A stretch of 64,000 nt of DNA from Orobanche coerulescens (GCA_033398695.1 CM065812.1:135848858-135912857), one strand, 5' to 3'; positions 47,579 to 59,394 are shown, counted from the first letter of the stretch. The notes: generated by a model from the letters alone, not told the origin. Numbers and translations: made by a program.

Positions 47579-48436
47579 GTAATATCCGCAATTTCGGATT
47601 TCGGTGATTTTCTTTTTTTTTTTTGGTGAGAGTTCGTTTTAACGACTCGCTTGGGACAGATTCATCATTCTGAGAATGATTAATTCTGCACTTTTTGTCA
47701 TCCGAGTTCGTTTCGGTGTCGTTTCATTGAGTTCCGTGCTTTTTAGCGACTTTTCCGCACTTGAGTTCGATTCTTGCGAATCTCCTTCAAACTGCTGTTT
47801 TGAGTTTCCCGTAAGTCCGTTTAACCTTGTTAGATGTGTTGTGAACTTCGGTTTGGTTATTCGATCACGTATCGTGATTTTCGGGCATTTTGGGCCATTT
47901 TTATAATTTACCCAAAGTTATGGGTATCCATATCTGTAATTGTTGTCTCGACCCGTTTCTTGGTCGCGTATGATTAATTATTGTATTATGTTTTCATTTC
48001 GGGTCGTTGATGTTGTCCGCGAACTTTTCGTCGTGTTCGTTCCGTACGTTTTCGGAAATGGAGTCGTCGAGCCCTGGTGGTCGGGCACTGACCGGACGGT
48101 TGCGGGACTGGTCGGACGGTTGGGGGTTCTGGCCGGACGATTGCGGGCACTAGCCGGACGGGTGCGGCAGGAACCGGCGTAGCGCACGCTACAGCCGGAA
48201 GGTAGCGCACCCTACGGCCGGGAGGTAGCGCACGCTACGTCCGGTTGGCTGCGCGCGCCTTGGCCGAGGCGATAGCGGTGGGAGTCTTGGACTCGGGTGG
48301 ATCGGCAGGTAGCGCACGCTACCGCCGGACACTACGTACGCTACGGTCGGCAGGTAGCGCACGCTACGTCCGAAAGGCTGCGCGTGCTACCTGGCCGAGC
48401 AGTGTCTCTGGACTGCGGTCTGGGCCGATAGCGTAC
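47579..48436 (+). repeat. Gypsy LTR B, 3'-truncated
   Basis: It starts TGTAATATCCGC and aligns with the first part of LTR A-left at 48469, including the gattaattctgcac, cgatcacgtatcgtg and cgtacgttttcggaaat blocks and a TAGCGCRCGCTA cluster (about 48178-48436). It stops before the TATA box, where minus-strand LTR C begins. No primer-binding site or internal part is present. Confidence 0.82.
48178..48436. repeat. TAGCGCRCGCTA cluster in LTR B
   Basis: Several intact or one-off copies alternate with gccgg spacers, for example at about 48179, 48201, 48225, 48309 and 48353. It is the same motif class as at 5473-5877. Confidence 0.75.
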
Positions 48437-48468
48437 TGTCATGGGGTTATACTTGCGCCTCTCTGAGT
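48437..48468 (-). repeat. LTR C, left fragment (end of the LTR)
   Basis: TGTCATGGGG at 48437 forms an inverted match (TGTCA...TGACA) with the other end of the LTR at 58043. The fragment is separated from the rest (57370-58043) by element A. The five bases at its right end (tgagt) resemble taagt after element A, a target duplication with one mismatch. Confidence 0.55.
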
Positions 48469-49044
48469 TGTAAAACCCGTAATTTCGATTTCCGGTAATT
48501 TATTTTTTTTTCGGCAGAAGTCCGTTTTGATGACTCGCTTCTGACCGTTTCATTATTCTGAGAATGATTAATTCTACACCTTTTGACATCCGAGTTCGTT
48601 TCGATGTCGTTTTGTTGAGTTCCGTGCTTTTTAGCGACTTTTCCGCACTTGAGTTCGATTCTTGCGAATCTCGGTGGCTAATCATTTGAGTTTCCCGTAA
48701 GTTCGTTTAACTTTGTTATACGTGTTGTGAACTTCGGTTTGGTTATTCGATCACGTATCGTGATTTTCGGGCGTTTTGGGCCATTTTGTAATTTACCCAA
48801 AATTATGGGTATCCGTATCTGTAATTGTTGTCTCGACCCATTTATTGGTCGCGTATGATTAATTATTGCATTATGTTTTCATTTCGGGTCGTTGATGTTG
48901 TCCGCGAACTTTTCGTCGTGTTCGTTCCGTACGTTTTCGGAAATCGAGTCGTCGGGTCATGGCGGCTGAACAGTTGGCCGGACGGTGGCGGGTCCTGGCC
49001 GGACGGTTGCGGGCACTGGCCGGGCTGACGCGGCAGGAACCGGC

Positions 49045-49343
49045 GTAGTGCGGGCTACTGCCGGAAGGCTGCGTGCGCTAACCGGCAGGAGTAGCGCACG
49101 TTAGGCGTCCGGCCGACGCCTTGCTCCAGTGCAGACGGTGGAGTCCTGAGGTTCTGGAATCGAGTAGGCTCGGCAGGTAGCGCACGCTACTGCCGGACAC
49201 TACGTACGCTACGGCCGGCAGGTAGCGCATGCTACGGCCGGAAGGCTGCGCACGCTACCTGGCCGAGCAGTCTAGTCTAGGAGGTCACTGGATTGCGGCC
49301 TGGGCCGATAGCGCGCGCTAGCTCGGCAGCCTAGCGCACGCTA
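49045..49343. repeat. TAGCGCRCGCTA cluster in A 5' LTR
   Basis: Copies include TAGCGCGCGCTA at 49310-49321 and TAGCGCACGCTA at 49332-49343, the last one 11 bp before the TATA box. Diverged copies occur upstream (for example around 49092, 49176 and 49222). Confidence 0.8.
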
Positions 49344-49375
49344 GTCCGGCCCAATATAAATGTGGCAGAGCAGCC
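49344..49375 (+). promoter_or_regulatory. Element A 5' LTR TATA box
   Basis: TATAAAT at 49355-49361 follows the palindrome cluster directly and precedes a C/T-rich run (ctcattttcactc), the usual layout of a plant LTR promoter. Confidence 0.6.
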
Positions 49376-50533
49376 TCATTTTCACTCATTTTTCATTTCC
49401 TTGCTTTTCGATCCGCGGCTGGAGCTTCGGAGGTGACGAAGCCATGTTGTTTAACAACAAATCCACGAAGTTCTTGAGTTCATAACATTAATCAATCATC
49501 CGTTATCATCCTTTGATCCAGCGAATCAAGGTAATCTTCCTTAGAACCCTAATTTCGTGAATTTGGGGTTTTTTGCATTTTTGTCCGATTCGTTCCGTGT
49601 TGTTGATTAATTCATGATGGGTATGATTAATCTTGGTAGTATTCTTGTGTTTAACATCATTTAATCCATTGTTCCTCGTCGAATCAAAGTATATTTCTTG
49701 ATTTCCTTCGAATCGACTTTTTGGGGGATTTGTTCTCGATCTCGTTTTCCATCCGTTTTTGATGGATCAATTGTGGTTAAATGATGTTGTTATACATATT
49801 CTATGGATTGTATATCCATATTTCAACTTGGAATTCCATTTTCGTGTTTTGTCGGGACGAATCGTGTTCTTGGCCGTTTTGGGGAAAACACTTGAACATT
49901 CGTCGTTCGTTCTTTGAATTAAACGGCTTTGAGTCATGCTATGGAATTCATTTTCATTGTTGTTATTGTCCTCCGTAGTTTATTATCGCGAGTTGGCGTT
50001 CGGTGGAGTCGGTGGGTTCGTAGTCAGTTCGTGCCAACCTACTTCGGTCGATTCTCCGTGTTGTGGTTGTTCAAGGCAAGTACCTTGTCCATACTATTCT
50101 TGCGTTGTCGATATGATAATTGGTGATCACCTTGGTGTGTTTGTTTATTTGTTTGAAATGAGTTTTCAAAAGATTCGGCTAGCCTCGTTAAAGGCTCACT
50201 TTCAAAACGCGTGTGTTTTGTAAATTGTGTGGGTTGTAAGTGACTACGTGAATCCTTTGGATATATTTGGTGTTGATGTTGCACTTGATAATGCGTGTGT
50301 ACGTATATTGCTTCTTTCCGTTGCGTTATGGTTGACGTGCGTGTTGTTATTTATTCGTGTGGTCGTGGACTGACGGATGAATTATGTGAATTGGTGTATT
50401 GATTTGATAATTGTTACGACGATGACTGTGTACTTGATGTTTGTGACAATGTGAATACTTGTTGTGAGAGACGTCATATCCGGGAGCCTCTAAGGGCGGG
50501 GCGTGCGATCTCTGGCCTGGTGTACGCTGTAAT

Positions 50534-50662
50534 GTGCGGCTCCATATGGTTGGTGAACGCCGGTGTTTACCTGATGCGCGTGCAAGGGGCGGCTCTTATG
50601 GGAGTGACGCCGGCGCGGTGACACGTACAAGGTGCGGCTGACATGTGGAGTGAACGCCGGTG
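50534..50662 (+). repeat. Three GC-rich repeats in A 5' LTR
   Basis: Three diverged units of about 30 bp, each gtgcggct...gtgaacgccggtg, start near 50534, 50586 and 50631. They recur in the 3' LTR. They occupy the relative place of the 58 bp repeat pair in the LTR at 5177-7222 but have a different sequence. Confidence 0.7.
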
Positions 50663-51769
50663 CAGGTGTTTCCTTTGGGCGCTGGCGAGGCTTATTGGTA
50701 ACGGATATTTGAGTGTTTAGCTAAGACCCGTTCAGACGATTATCGTATTTCAAATTCTTTCAACTCTTTTCAAATGCTGGTCTCGATATAGACCGTGATT
50801 CATGTTTTCTGAAAGTGTGTTTCAACTTGTTTTAAAATGTTGGTATCAGGGTTAATTAACCAAGGACATTTGACGAGATCTCCGAGGGTTAATTAATCAG
50901 GGGTCTTGAGCAGTTTTTGGACGGACGAAAGGCTGTGTCCTTGATTATACTGTGTTGACATTTTGTGTTTTGGGTCGAGGACCCCGTGTGATGTTGAGAT
51001 GTTTGATCTCGTGTTGATATTATTTGGATTGGGTCGAGAACCCCATGGGGAATATTTGTGAAGACTCGTTTGTGTTGATTGGGTGATTTTCTTGCAAATT
51101 GCTTTCCGCCTACTGGTCGAGGACCCTGTTGATTTTGGAAAGAGAAGGATTTGATAATCCTAAATTGTTTTCTATTTAAACTCTCGATGGCATCTTTAAA
51201 ACTGTTTTATAAATTGTTTCCCTTTTTATTTGTGATCTTTCGGTTGTGTAAATATTTACTCGCCTCGGGAAGTACTTTTTGTTACGTTTGGATCTTTGAG
51301 GATTCCTGGTTATTGTTATTCGTGGAATGTGAATTGTATGGCTCGTATTTGCACTTTGTTCTTGCACTAGCAAAACAGTGGAGTTTTGCTAACCCCCGAG
51401 TATTCGGGGGGTGGATGTCTATTTTTACATTCAGGTTTGGGAGCATAACACAGGGTTGGCACGAAGGATGATGAAAGATGAACGATACTAATCACACGAG
51501 GATCCGTTGACGTCGTATTGGTCTAGTTGTATTTTCTTTTCCGCTGCAGTATCTTTTCCCCGTTGTACGGGAGTGTGTTGTATTTGACCCTTGCGTGGGC
51601 ATGTAATGAGTTTGAGTTGTATGTAATCATTGAAAGACCAAATTGGTCTACTGAGTCATTTTGGCCTTAAAGGCATTGTTGAGTTGTTTTATGTTGTTAC
51701 CAGCCTGGTAGATCCTTGAGGAAAGGGTCTACGGCGTGTAATATCCCTGAGCGGATTGGGGGTGTTACA

Positions 51770-54052
51770 TAAATGGTATCAGAGCTTAGGTTGTGGAAAC
51801 CTAGGCTGTCGGGTCAGTGGTGTATGTTGAGTTTTTTCTTGTCGGATTTTATCTGACTAAGTCGTGTCGCGACGCGCCGTCTGAGTTTGTTGGTCGTGAT
51901 TAGTATCGTGGGGCGATCATCATCTTCGTGCGACCTGTGGATGTAAGTCTCCCTTCTTTGTGTTTGTGCCTCGTATGATACGAGTTACTTGTATGATTAC
52001 CCGTTAAGTGATGGAATCCTCTTATGGATTTTGATTTCGTGATATGTGGTTATTTGACTCTCATATTTCGTTCATATGAGGAGTAGTGTTGCTGGATTGT
52101 GCATGTTCGAACTGTATTTTATCCGCTGCGTGAGTCCTTTCAAAATGACTTTCCGTATTTTGCAAATTGAGTTCTAATTTGTAAAACCGATTTCTTAAAT
52201 CGAGTTTTGGCACTTTGGCCTTGAATGTTTTATGACGGTTTGATAAAGGATTTTGTGAGTTTTGGGCATTCTGGCCTATTGAGTTTTTGAAAACCTTGAG
52301 TATCTTAGAAAATTAAATTTCGGGACGTACTTTTAAAACGAGTTATTTTCTTGCGGCGTTTTCAAGATGCTTTCTAGTGCCGCAATATATTTCAAATTTT
52401 TTTCCAGTTGAGGACCAAAAATATTTTGAGATATTTTTAATTATTTAGAAACACTTTTACTTAGACCCGAGGGTCGAATATTCTGAAAGTTTTTCACTAA
52501 GAGAAAGTGTCCTCATTTTTGTTTAAACGCAAGATGATTTTCAAAGACTCGAAAATGATGTTAGTTCTACTTTTTGTAATATGATACTCAAGATCAACTG
52601 GTGTTTCCAAACTGTTTTCAAAAGGTCGTTTTCGTTTTTAAAACCTATCATTCCTGTTTGCGGACCGGAAATGCATGTATGGTTTTCGAACTTTCGTTAC
52701 GGTGTTAACCCCGATTTGTGATTGAATTGGTGGCGTGAGCGTTGAGTCGTTGCCACGCATATGTTTTGTTAGCCCTTTGTGGGAGGTGTGATGACGATCT
52801 TTAATGTTGTCATTTCATGGTGGCTTGCGTGTTATCGCACCCGTGTGAGCGGTTAGGACTTGAGTTTGTATGATTGTGTACATACGTGGTTGTTGTGATC
52901 TTAGTATATGTTGATATGTTATGCCAAGTTGGCATCTCCGGTTTGTTGTTTTGAGATGTTATGTTCCATTATATCTAGCATTTCTATTTTCGGTATGCCG
53001 AGCCGAGGCATTTCAACCGTGATGTGCCGGGGGAATGTATGTGCAAACTGTCCTTCTCGTCAGTAACGCTTTTCAAGTGCGGACTTGAGGGACACATAAT
53101 TCAGTTTTGCGAATTGGCTACCGAGACTTTCGGAGTTCGCACTTCAGCACAGATATCAGGATCGACTCTGAGGAGCCCATGAGAGATGTTTCTGTCGGCT
53201 GCTTTTTGTGTTGTTACCTTGCTTCAGTTGTTGTGAGTTGCGGGGATGACCTTTCTTTTATGAGAGGTTGAATGTAATACCCGTATTTTTTTGGACTTCT
53301 GCATTTCCTCTTTCTCAGGTCTAACGGCTCGCTCGTGTTCGTTGATACCTTCTGAACTTGTTCTGTATTTCAGTTTCATCGTTCGAACGAGCTGTGATCT
53401 TGTTTTGGGTCGATCTGGTTATTCCCTTTCCTGTGGATCTTATGTGAATACACATCTTGTTGTTTTCACCGGATCATATATTGTCTCGAGTCGAGATGTG
53501 AACCTTGGAGTTGTTGTTTGAATTTTATTGTTCTTCGTGATTCGAACATGATTGTTCGCTTTTTGTTGTCTCGACCATTGTGGTTCGATCGTTTGATTGT
53601 TCGGTTTTTGTTGATCTCATCTCGTGATTGTTGAGCGTTCAGGCTCCTTCGGAAAATTAGTCTCGTTTCGATCTTCCAACCCTTGGGCGGTGGAATTCCG
53701 TAATTGTTCAGTGTTTGGCTCGCGTTTTGATTGATGAACCGTTGGGTTGGTCAATCGTATTGATTTTCGTTCGTTGTGTTCTGTGATTGTTCGGATAATC
53801 GACTCGATTGTATTTTCTGTTTGATGACGCTTGTCACTTGTTGATTTTGTTATGTCTCTATCGGTGGCGTTGTGTTAGTCGCCGTGAAGCGTATTTTCAC
53901 GTCGTATGTCTCTTTGCGTTTCTTGCAGTGTTTCGCCATTGGGCGCGAGTTTTCGATTTTTTTGTATCTCGTCTAGTTTTCCTGGCAGGGGATGTTGCTT
54001 CTCCCTACTTATTTTAAGTTTCGGGATGAAACTTCTTTTAAGGAGGGTAGAA
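51770..54052 (+). other. Element A internal region: PBS, leader, no coding motifs
   Basis: TGGTATCAGAGC lies at 51774-51785, followed by a small hairpin TAGGTT-GTGGA-AACCTA. The leader aligns with the Gypsy leader at 10321 onward. No frame exceeds about 76 codons and none shows gag, protease, RT or integrase motifs. Near 53255-53280 a PPT-like run and TGTAATACCCG look like a second internal-to-LTR junction. The true polypurine tract (ttttaaggagggtagaa) ends at 54052. Confidence 0.75.
53273..54010 (+). repeat. Possible embedded LTR start inside element A
   Basis: TGTAATACCCGTATTTTT at 53273 follows a purine-rich agaggttgaa, as at other Gypsy LTR starts. No TATA box, PBS or TTACA end follows before 54053. 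It could be an LTR fragment left by a template switch or deletion; confidence is modest. Confidence 0.45.
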
Positions 54053-57000
54053 TGTAAAACCCGTAATTTCGATTTCCGGTAATTTCTTTTTTTTCGGCGG
54101 AAGTCCGTTTTGATGACTCTCTTATGACCGTTTCATTATTCTAAGAATGATTAATTCTACACTTTTTGACATCCGAGTTCGTTTCGGTGTCGTTTTGTTG
54201 AGTTCCGTGCTTTTTAGCGACTTTTCCGCGCTTGAGTTCGATTCTTGCGAATCTCGGTCGAAACTGCTGTTTCGAGTTTCCCGTAAGTTCGTTTAACATT
54301 GTTATACGTGTTGTGAACTTCGGTTTGGTTATTCGATCACGTATCGTGATTTTCGGGCGTTTTGGGCCATTTTGTAATTTACCCAAAGTTATGGGTATCC
54401 GTATCTCTAATTGTTGTCTCGACCCATTTCTTGGTCACGTATGAATAATTATTGCATTATGTTTTCATTTCGGGTCGTTGATGTTGTCCGCGAACTTTTC
54501 GTCGTGTTCGTTCCGTACGTTTTCGGAAATCGAGTCATCGGGTCATGGCGGCTGAACAGCTGGCCGGACGGTGGCGGGTCCTGGCCGGACGGTTGCGGGC
54601 ACTGGCCGGGCTGACGCGGCAGGAACCGGCGTAGAGCGCACTACTACCGGAAGGCTGCGTGCGCTAACCGGCAGGAGTAGCGCACGTTAGGCGTCCGGCC
54701 GACGCACGCTATCGGGTCTGGACAGTGGAGTCCTGAGGTTCTAGAATCGGGTAGGCTCGGCAGGTAGCGCACGCTACTGCCGGACACTACGTATGCTACG
54801 ACTGGCAGATAGCGCACGCTATGGCCGGAAGGCTGCGCACGCTACCTGGCCGAGCAGTCTAGTCCAGGAGGTCACTGGATTGCGGCCTGGGCCGATAGCG
54901 CGCGCTAGCTCGGCAGCCTAGCGCACGCTAGTCCGGCCCAGTATAAATGTGGCAGAGCAGCCTCATTTTCACTCATTTTTCATTTCCTATCTTTTCGATC
55001 CGCGGCTGGAGCTTCGGAGGTGACGAAGCCATGTTGTTTAACTACAAATCCACTAAGTTATTGAGTTCATAACATCAATCAATCATCCGTTATCATCCTT
55101 TGATCCAGCGAATCAAGGTAATCTTCCTTAGAACCCTAATTTCGTGAATTTGGGGGTTTTTGCATTTTTGTCCGATTCGTTCCGTGTTGTTGATTAATTC
55201 ATGATGGGTATGATTAATCTTGGTAGTATTCTTGTGTTTAACATCATTTAATCCATTGTTCTTCGTCGAATCGAAGTATATTTCTTGATTTCCTTCGAAT
55301 CGACTTTTTGGGGGATTTGTTCTCGATCTCGTTTTCCATCCGTTTTTGATGGATCAATTGTGGTTAAATAATGTTGTTAAACATATTCTATGAATTGCAT
55401 ATCCATATTTCAACTTGGAATTCCGTTTTCGTGTTTTGTCGGGACGAATCGTGTTCTTGGCCGTTTTGGGGAAAACACTTGAACATTCGTCATTCGTTCT
55501 TTGAATTAAACGGCTTTGAGTCATGCTATGGAATTCATTTTCATTGTTGTTATTGTCCTCCGTAGTTTATTATCGCGAGTTGGCGTTCGGTGGAGTCGGC
55601 GGGTTCGTAGTCGGTTCGTGCCAACCAACTTCGATCGATTCTCCGCGTTGTGGTTGTTCAAGGCAAGTACCTTGTCCATACTATTCTTGTTTTGTGGATA
55701 TGATAATTGGTGATCATATTGGTGTGTTTGTTTATTTGTTTGAAATGAGTTTTCAAAAGATTCGGCTAGCCTCGTTAAAGGCTCACTTTCAAAACGCGTG
55801 TGTTTTGTAAATTGTGTGGATTGTAAGTGACTACGTGAATCCTTTGGATATATTTGGTGTTGATGTTGCGCTTGATAATGCGTGTGTACGTATATTGCTT
55901 CTTTCCGTTGTGTTATGGTTGACGTGCGTGTTGTTATTTATTCGTGTGGTCGTGGACTGACGGATGAATTATGTGAATTGGTGTATTGATTTGATAATTG
56001 TTACGACGATGACTGTGTACTTGATGTTTGTGACAATGTGAATACTTGTTGTGAGAGACGTCATATCCGGGAGCCTCTGAGGGCGGGGCGTGCGATCTGC
56101 GGCCTGGTGTACGCTGCAATGTGCGGCTCCATATGGTTGGTGAACGCCGGTGTTTATCTGATGCGCGTGCAAGGGGCGGCTCTTATGGGAGTGACGCCGG
56201 CGCGGTGACACGTACAAGGTGCGGCTGACATGTGGAGTGAACGCCGGTGCACAGGTGTTTCAGTGGAGGCGCCTGGCAGGCTTATTGGTAACGGATATTT
56301 GAGTGTTTAGCTAAGACCCCGTTACCGAACGATTATCGTATTTCAAATTCTTTCAACTCTTTTCAAATGCTGGTCTTGATATAGACCGTGATTCATGCTT
56401 TCTGAAAGTGTGTTTCAACTTGTTTTAAAATGTTGGTATCAGGGTTAATTAACCAAGGACATTTGACGAGATCTCCGAGGGTTAATTAATCAGGGGTCTT
56501 GAGCAGTTTTTGGGCGGACGAAAGGCTGTGTCCTTGATTATACTGTGTTGACATTTTGTGTTTTGGGTCGAGGACCCCGTGTGATGTTGAGATGTTTGAT
56601 CTCGTGTTGATATTATTTGGATTGGGTGGAGAACCCCGTGGGAAATATTTGTGAAGACTCATTTGTGTTGATTGGGTGATTTTCTTGCAAATTGCTTTCC
56701 GCCTACTAGTCGAGGACCCTGTTGATTTTGGAAAGAGAAGGATTTGATAATCCTAAATTGTTTTCTATTTAAACTCTCGATGGCATCTTTAAAACTGTTT
56801 TATAAATTGTTTCCCTTTTTATTTATGATCTTTCGGTTTTGGAAATGTTTACCAAACTCTCGCCTCGGGAAGTACTTTTTGTTACGTTTGGATCTTTGAG
56901 GATTCCTGGTTATTGTTATTCGTGGAATGTGAATTGTATGGCTCGTATTTGCACTTTGTTCTTGCACTAGAAAAACAGTGGAGTTTTGCTAACCCCCGAG

Positions 57001-57369
57001 TATTCGGGGGGTGGATGTCTATTTTTGCATTCAGGTTTGGGAGCATAACACATGGTCGGCACGAAGGATGATGAAAGATGAACGATACTAATCACACGAG
57101 GATCTATTGACATCGTATTGGTCTAGTTGTATTTTCTTTTCCGCTGCAGTATCTTTTCCCCGGTGTACGGGAGTGTGTTGTATTTGACCCCTGCGTGGGC
57201 ATGTAATGAGTTTGAGTTGTATGTAATCATTGAAAGACCAAATTGGTCTACTGAGTCATTTTGGCCTTAAAGGCATTGTTGAGTTGTTTTATGTTGTTAC
57301 CAGCCTGGTAGATCCTTGAGGAAAGGGTCTACGGCGTGTAATATCCCTGAGCGGATTGGGGGTGTTACA
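54053..57369 (+). repeat. Element A 3' LTR (3,317 bp)
   Basis: It has the same ends and order of parts as the 5' LTR: palindrome cluster at about 54635-54935, TATAAAT at 54942-54948, and GC-rich repeats near 56119-56249. No primer-binding site follows. At 57370 the sequence of LTR C resumes. Confidence 0.9.
54635..54948 (+). promoter_or_regulatory. Element A 3' LTR palindrome cluster and TATA box
   Basis: TAGCGCGCGCTA and TAGCGCACGCTA copies at about 54897 and 54919 lie just upstream of TATAAAT (54942-54948), with more decayed copies to the left. The layout is as in the 5' LTR. Confidence 0.7.
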
Positions 57370-58043
57370 TAAGTTACTTCACCGTGCGGCACTATCTTAG
57401 GTTGTCTCAAGCCTAAGTAGTAAGCCTATCAACAAACAAGATTACTAGGAAGGAAAGTAAGGAAATGCTTGGGGAAGAGTTTTCTTATATTGCACTGTAG
57501 CAAATCTTATTTCTCAAGAGTGAGTTACAAATGAGACCCAAGGAGGGGTATTTTTACTAATCCTCCTAGTCTAGCAAATTACCAACAAAACATTACTATT
57601 CCAAGTATTTACAAGAATGCCATCATCTAGAATGATCTATACAATTCTAGGTAATTCTAAGAAGACTCCTTGGAGTCCCCAGACCCTTCTGGAACGTCCG
57701 GCCCGACCCAGCCCGAAGTGTCCCGGCCCGGCCCGGCCAAGGCCCGATTCGGCCCGTAGCAATCCGACCCGATTTATGACCTTCTGGAACCCTCTTTGAC
57801 CTTCTGGAATTGATTGGTCTCCATCTTGAAGCTTCTAGGGCCTTCTTTCTGAAGAGTGGACTCCTCGACTTTTTAATGTCTACTGTTGTCACAAGGCTTT
57901 TTCTGACTAAGCCTATTATAGGGGGGGTAGTCCTCTGTGAGCTTGGCCTGGTCCATGCACGCGCGCGAGCCTGCTGCGCGCCCGTCTGGAAGGCTTCGGC
58001 CGGATGGTGTTCGATACCTGCTGCCTTAAGGTGGGGCGTGACA
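57370..58043 (-). repeat. LTR C, main part of the 3' LTR
   Basis: On the minus strand it starts TGTCACGCCCCAC at 58043, right after the purine tract ggtgggggagaa. With the fragment 48437-48468 it totals about 700 bp and has TGTCA...TGACA ends. A block of ggcccg repeats lies near 57697-57766. Confidence 0.7.
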
Positions 58044-58903
58044 TTCTCCCCCACCAAAGTCGTGACCGTCCTCGGCACGATGCTGTCCCGATATTGTTTA
58101 ATCTTCTGCCGGAATTGCCATAGGTGATCCTCATGTTCCCAGCTATTTTCAGCGTTTGGGAGTCCCTTCCAATGGACAAAGTATTCGATGTATGGGGCCA
58201 CGCCCCTTCGCCGAACGTCCCGATGTGAAATGATCTCGGCTACTTCCTTGTCGAAGGAAGTAATTACGACAGTAGGTGCTCGATGTGACTGAGCTCGGCC
58301 CGAATCCTCCATGTCCTGATGGTAAGGCTTCAGTTGGCTAACATGAAAGACCGGGTGTATCTTCATCTTCGACGGTAGTTCCACTCGATATGAAACAGTC
58401 CCAACACGCTGCTCGATCTTGTAGGGTCCCTCGTATCTTCGGATAAGTCCCTTATGCACAGCCCGAAATGCTTTAAATTGCTGCGGGAGAAGTTTCATCA
58501 TATCTAAGTCGCCTTCATTGAACTCGACCGCTCGTCGCTTGAGATCGGCCCATTTCTTCATCTTCTTGGCTGCCTTGTCCAATGATGCTCGAGCCAAGTC
58601 CGATTCCTCCTGTAATGACTTAGCAAAGGTATATGCTGCGGGACTCTGTCCCGAGTATCTGGTGACAATGTTATTCGTTGTTGCCGGTTGTCTCCCTATG
58701 GCAAGCTCGAATGGACTGTGTCCGGTTGATTCACTCTTCTGCAAATTGTATGAGAATTGGGCTGTGTCTAAGAGTTTGGCCCAATCTCGCGGATTGGTAT
58801 TCACATAGTGCCGTAAGTAGCACTCAAGCAGTGCGTTAACTCGTTCTGTCTGCCCGTCCGTCTGTGGGTGGAAACTTGTTGAGAATGCTAAATTCGAGCC
58901 CAA
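57647..58903 (-). pseudogene. Element C integrase C-terminal part and chromodomain
   Basis: A 418-codon frame begins inside the integrase core (STSFHPQTDGQTERVNALLE, with the catalytic Glu), continues through the C-terminal GPY-type region (GPYKIEQRVGTVSYRVELP, HPVFHVSQLKPYH) and ends with a chromodomain (IEYFVHWKGLPNAENSWE) at about 58130-58260. Chromodomains steer integration towards marked chromatin. The frame does not stop at the polypurine tract: it runs on for about 130 codons through the tract and into LTR C before stopping at 57647. The start of the core is out of frame with the piece upstream. Confidence 0.88.
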
Positions 58904-59058
58904 TAGCTTGAAAAGTCCCGACCAAAATATTCATGTGAAACGTGGGTCTCGGTCACTCACGATTGTCCTTGGAATGCCCCAATGTTTTACCACATGCTTT
59001 AAGAACAACTTGGCCGTCTCCAGAGCCGTTACGTCTGCCGGTGCTGGAATAAAGGTTG

Positions 59059-59394
59059 CTATTTTGAGAACCTGTCCACCACAACTATGATCGACCCGTA
59101 CCCATCCGATTTAGGTAAAGCCATAATAAAGTCCATTGAAACGCTTTCAAAAGGGTGTTCCGGTATGGGTAAGGGTTGAAGTAGTCCACCAGGTTGTTGT
59201 TGCTCCACCTTGTCTTGTTGACATACAAGACATGTCTGGACGTATGCCTCAACGTCCTCACGCATCCTGGGCCAAAAGTAAGAATTGTCAATTAAAGCCA
59301 TTGTACGGTGCATACCTGGGTGTCCAGCCCATAGTGTATCGTGGCATTCCTTCATGATGTCCCTCCGTAAGTTTCCCCATTTGGGCACGTACAA
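59059..59394 (-). pseudogene. Element C integrase N-terminal part
   Basis: The frame reads MYVPKWGNLRRDIMKE, the zinc-binding HHCC region (HDTLWAGHPGMHRT...CLVCQQDK) and the start of the core (FESVSMDFIMALP, IIVVVDRFSK) with the first catalytic Asp. It ends near 59059, and a frameshift separates it from the rest of integrase (second Asp region, about 58904-59058). Confidence 0.87.

Larger units (their letters stand above)
48469..51769 (+). repeat. Element A 5' LTR (3,301 bp)
   Basis: It starts TGTAAAACCC and ends GGGGGTGTTACA. It contains the palindrome cluster (49045-49343), TATAAAT at 49355-49361, a transcribed leader similar to the other Gypsy LTRs (gaatcaaggtaat...agaaccctaat), and a set of GC-rich repeats (50534-50662). 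The primer-binding site follows 4 bases later. Confidence 0.9.
48469..57369 (+). mobile_element. Large-LTR Gypsy element A without gag-pol
   Basis: Two closely similar long LTRs (3,301 and 3,317 bp) enclose only 2,283 bp, with a primer-binding site at the left and a polypurine tract at the right. No gag, RT or integrase motif was found inside. Long LTRs plus a non-coding interior fit a non-autonomous LARD-like derivative of the Gypsy family represented by B and D. The flanks tgagt/taagt suggest a 5 bp target duplication in LTR C. The LTR pair differ by scattered substitutions and small indels. Confidence 0.87.

Noticed and set aside
47986..48210. Frames of 69-80 codons on both strands in LTR B
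   Set aside because: They come from the CpG-rich palindrome cluster, which is open in several frames because it lacks A/T-rich stop codons.
51770..54052. Hidden host gene carried by element A
   Set aside because: No frame above about 76 codons and no recognisable domain or splice pattern. It is better described as non-coding interior.
57810..58127. 105-codon plus-strand frame over LTR C and the chromodomain region
   Set aside because: It is a shadow of the minus-strand pol frame, which has clear integrase and chromodomain motifs.
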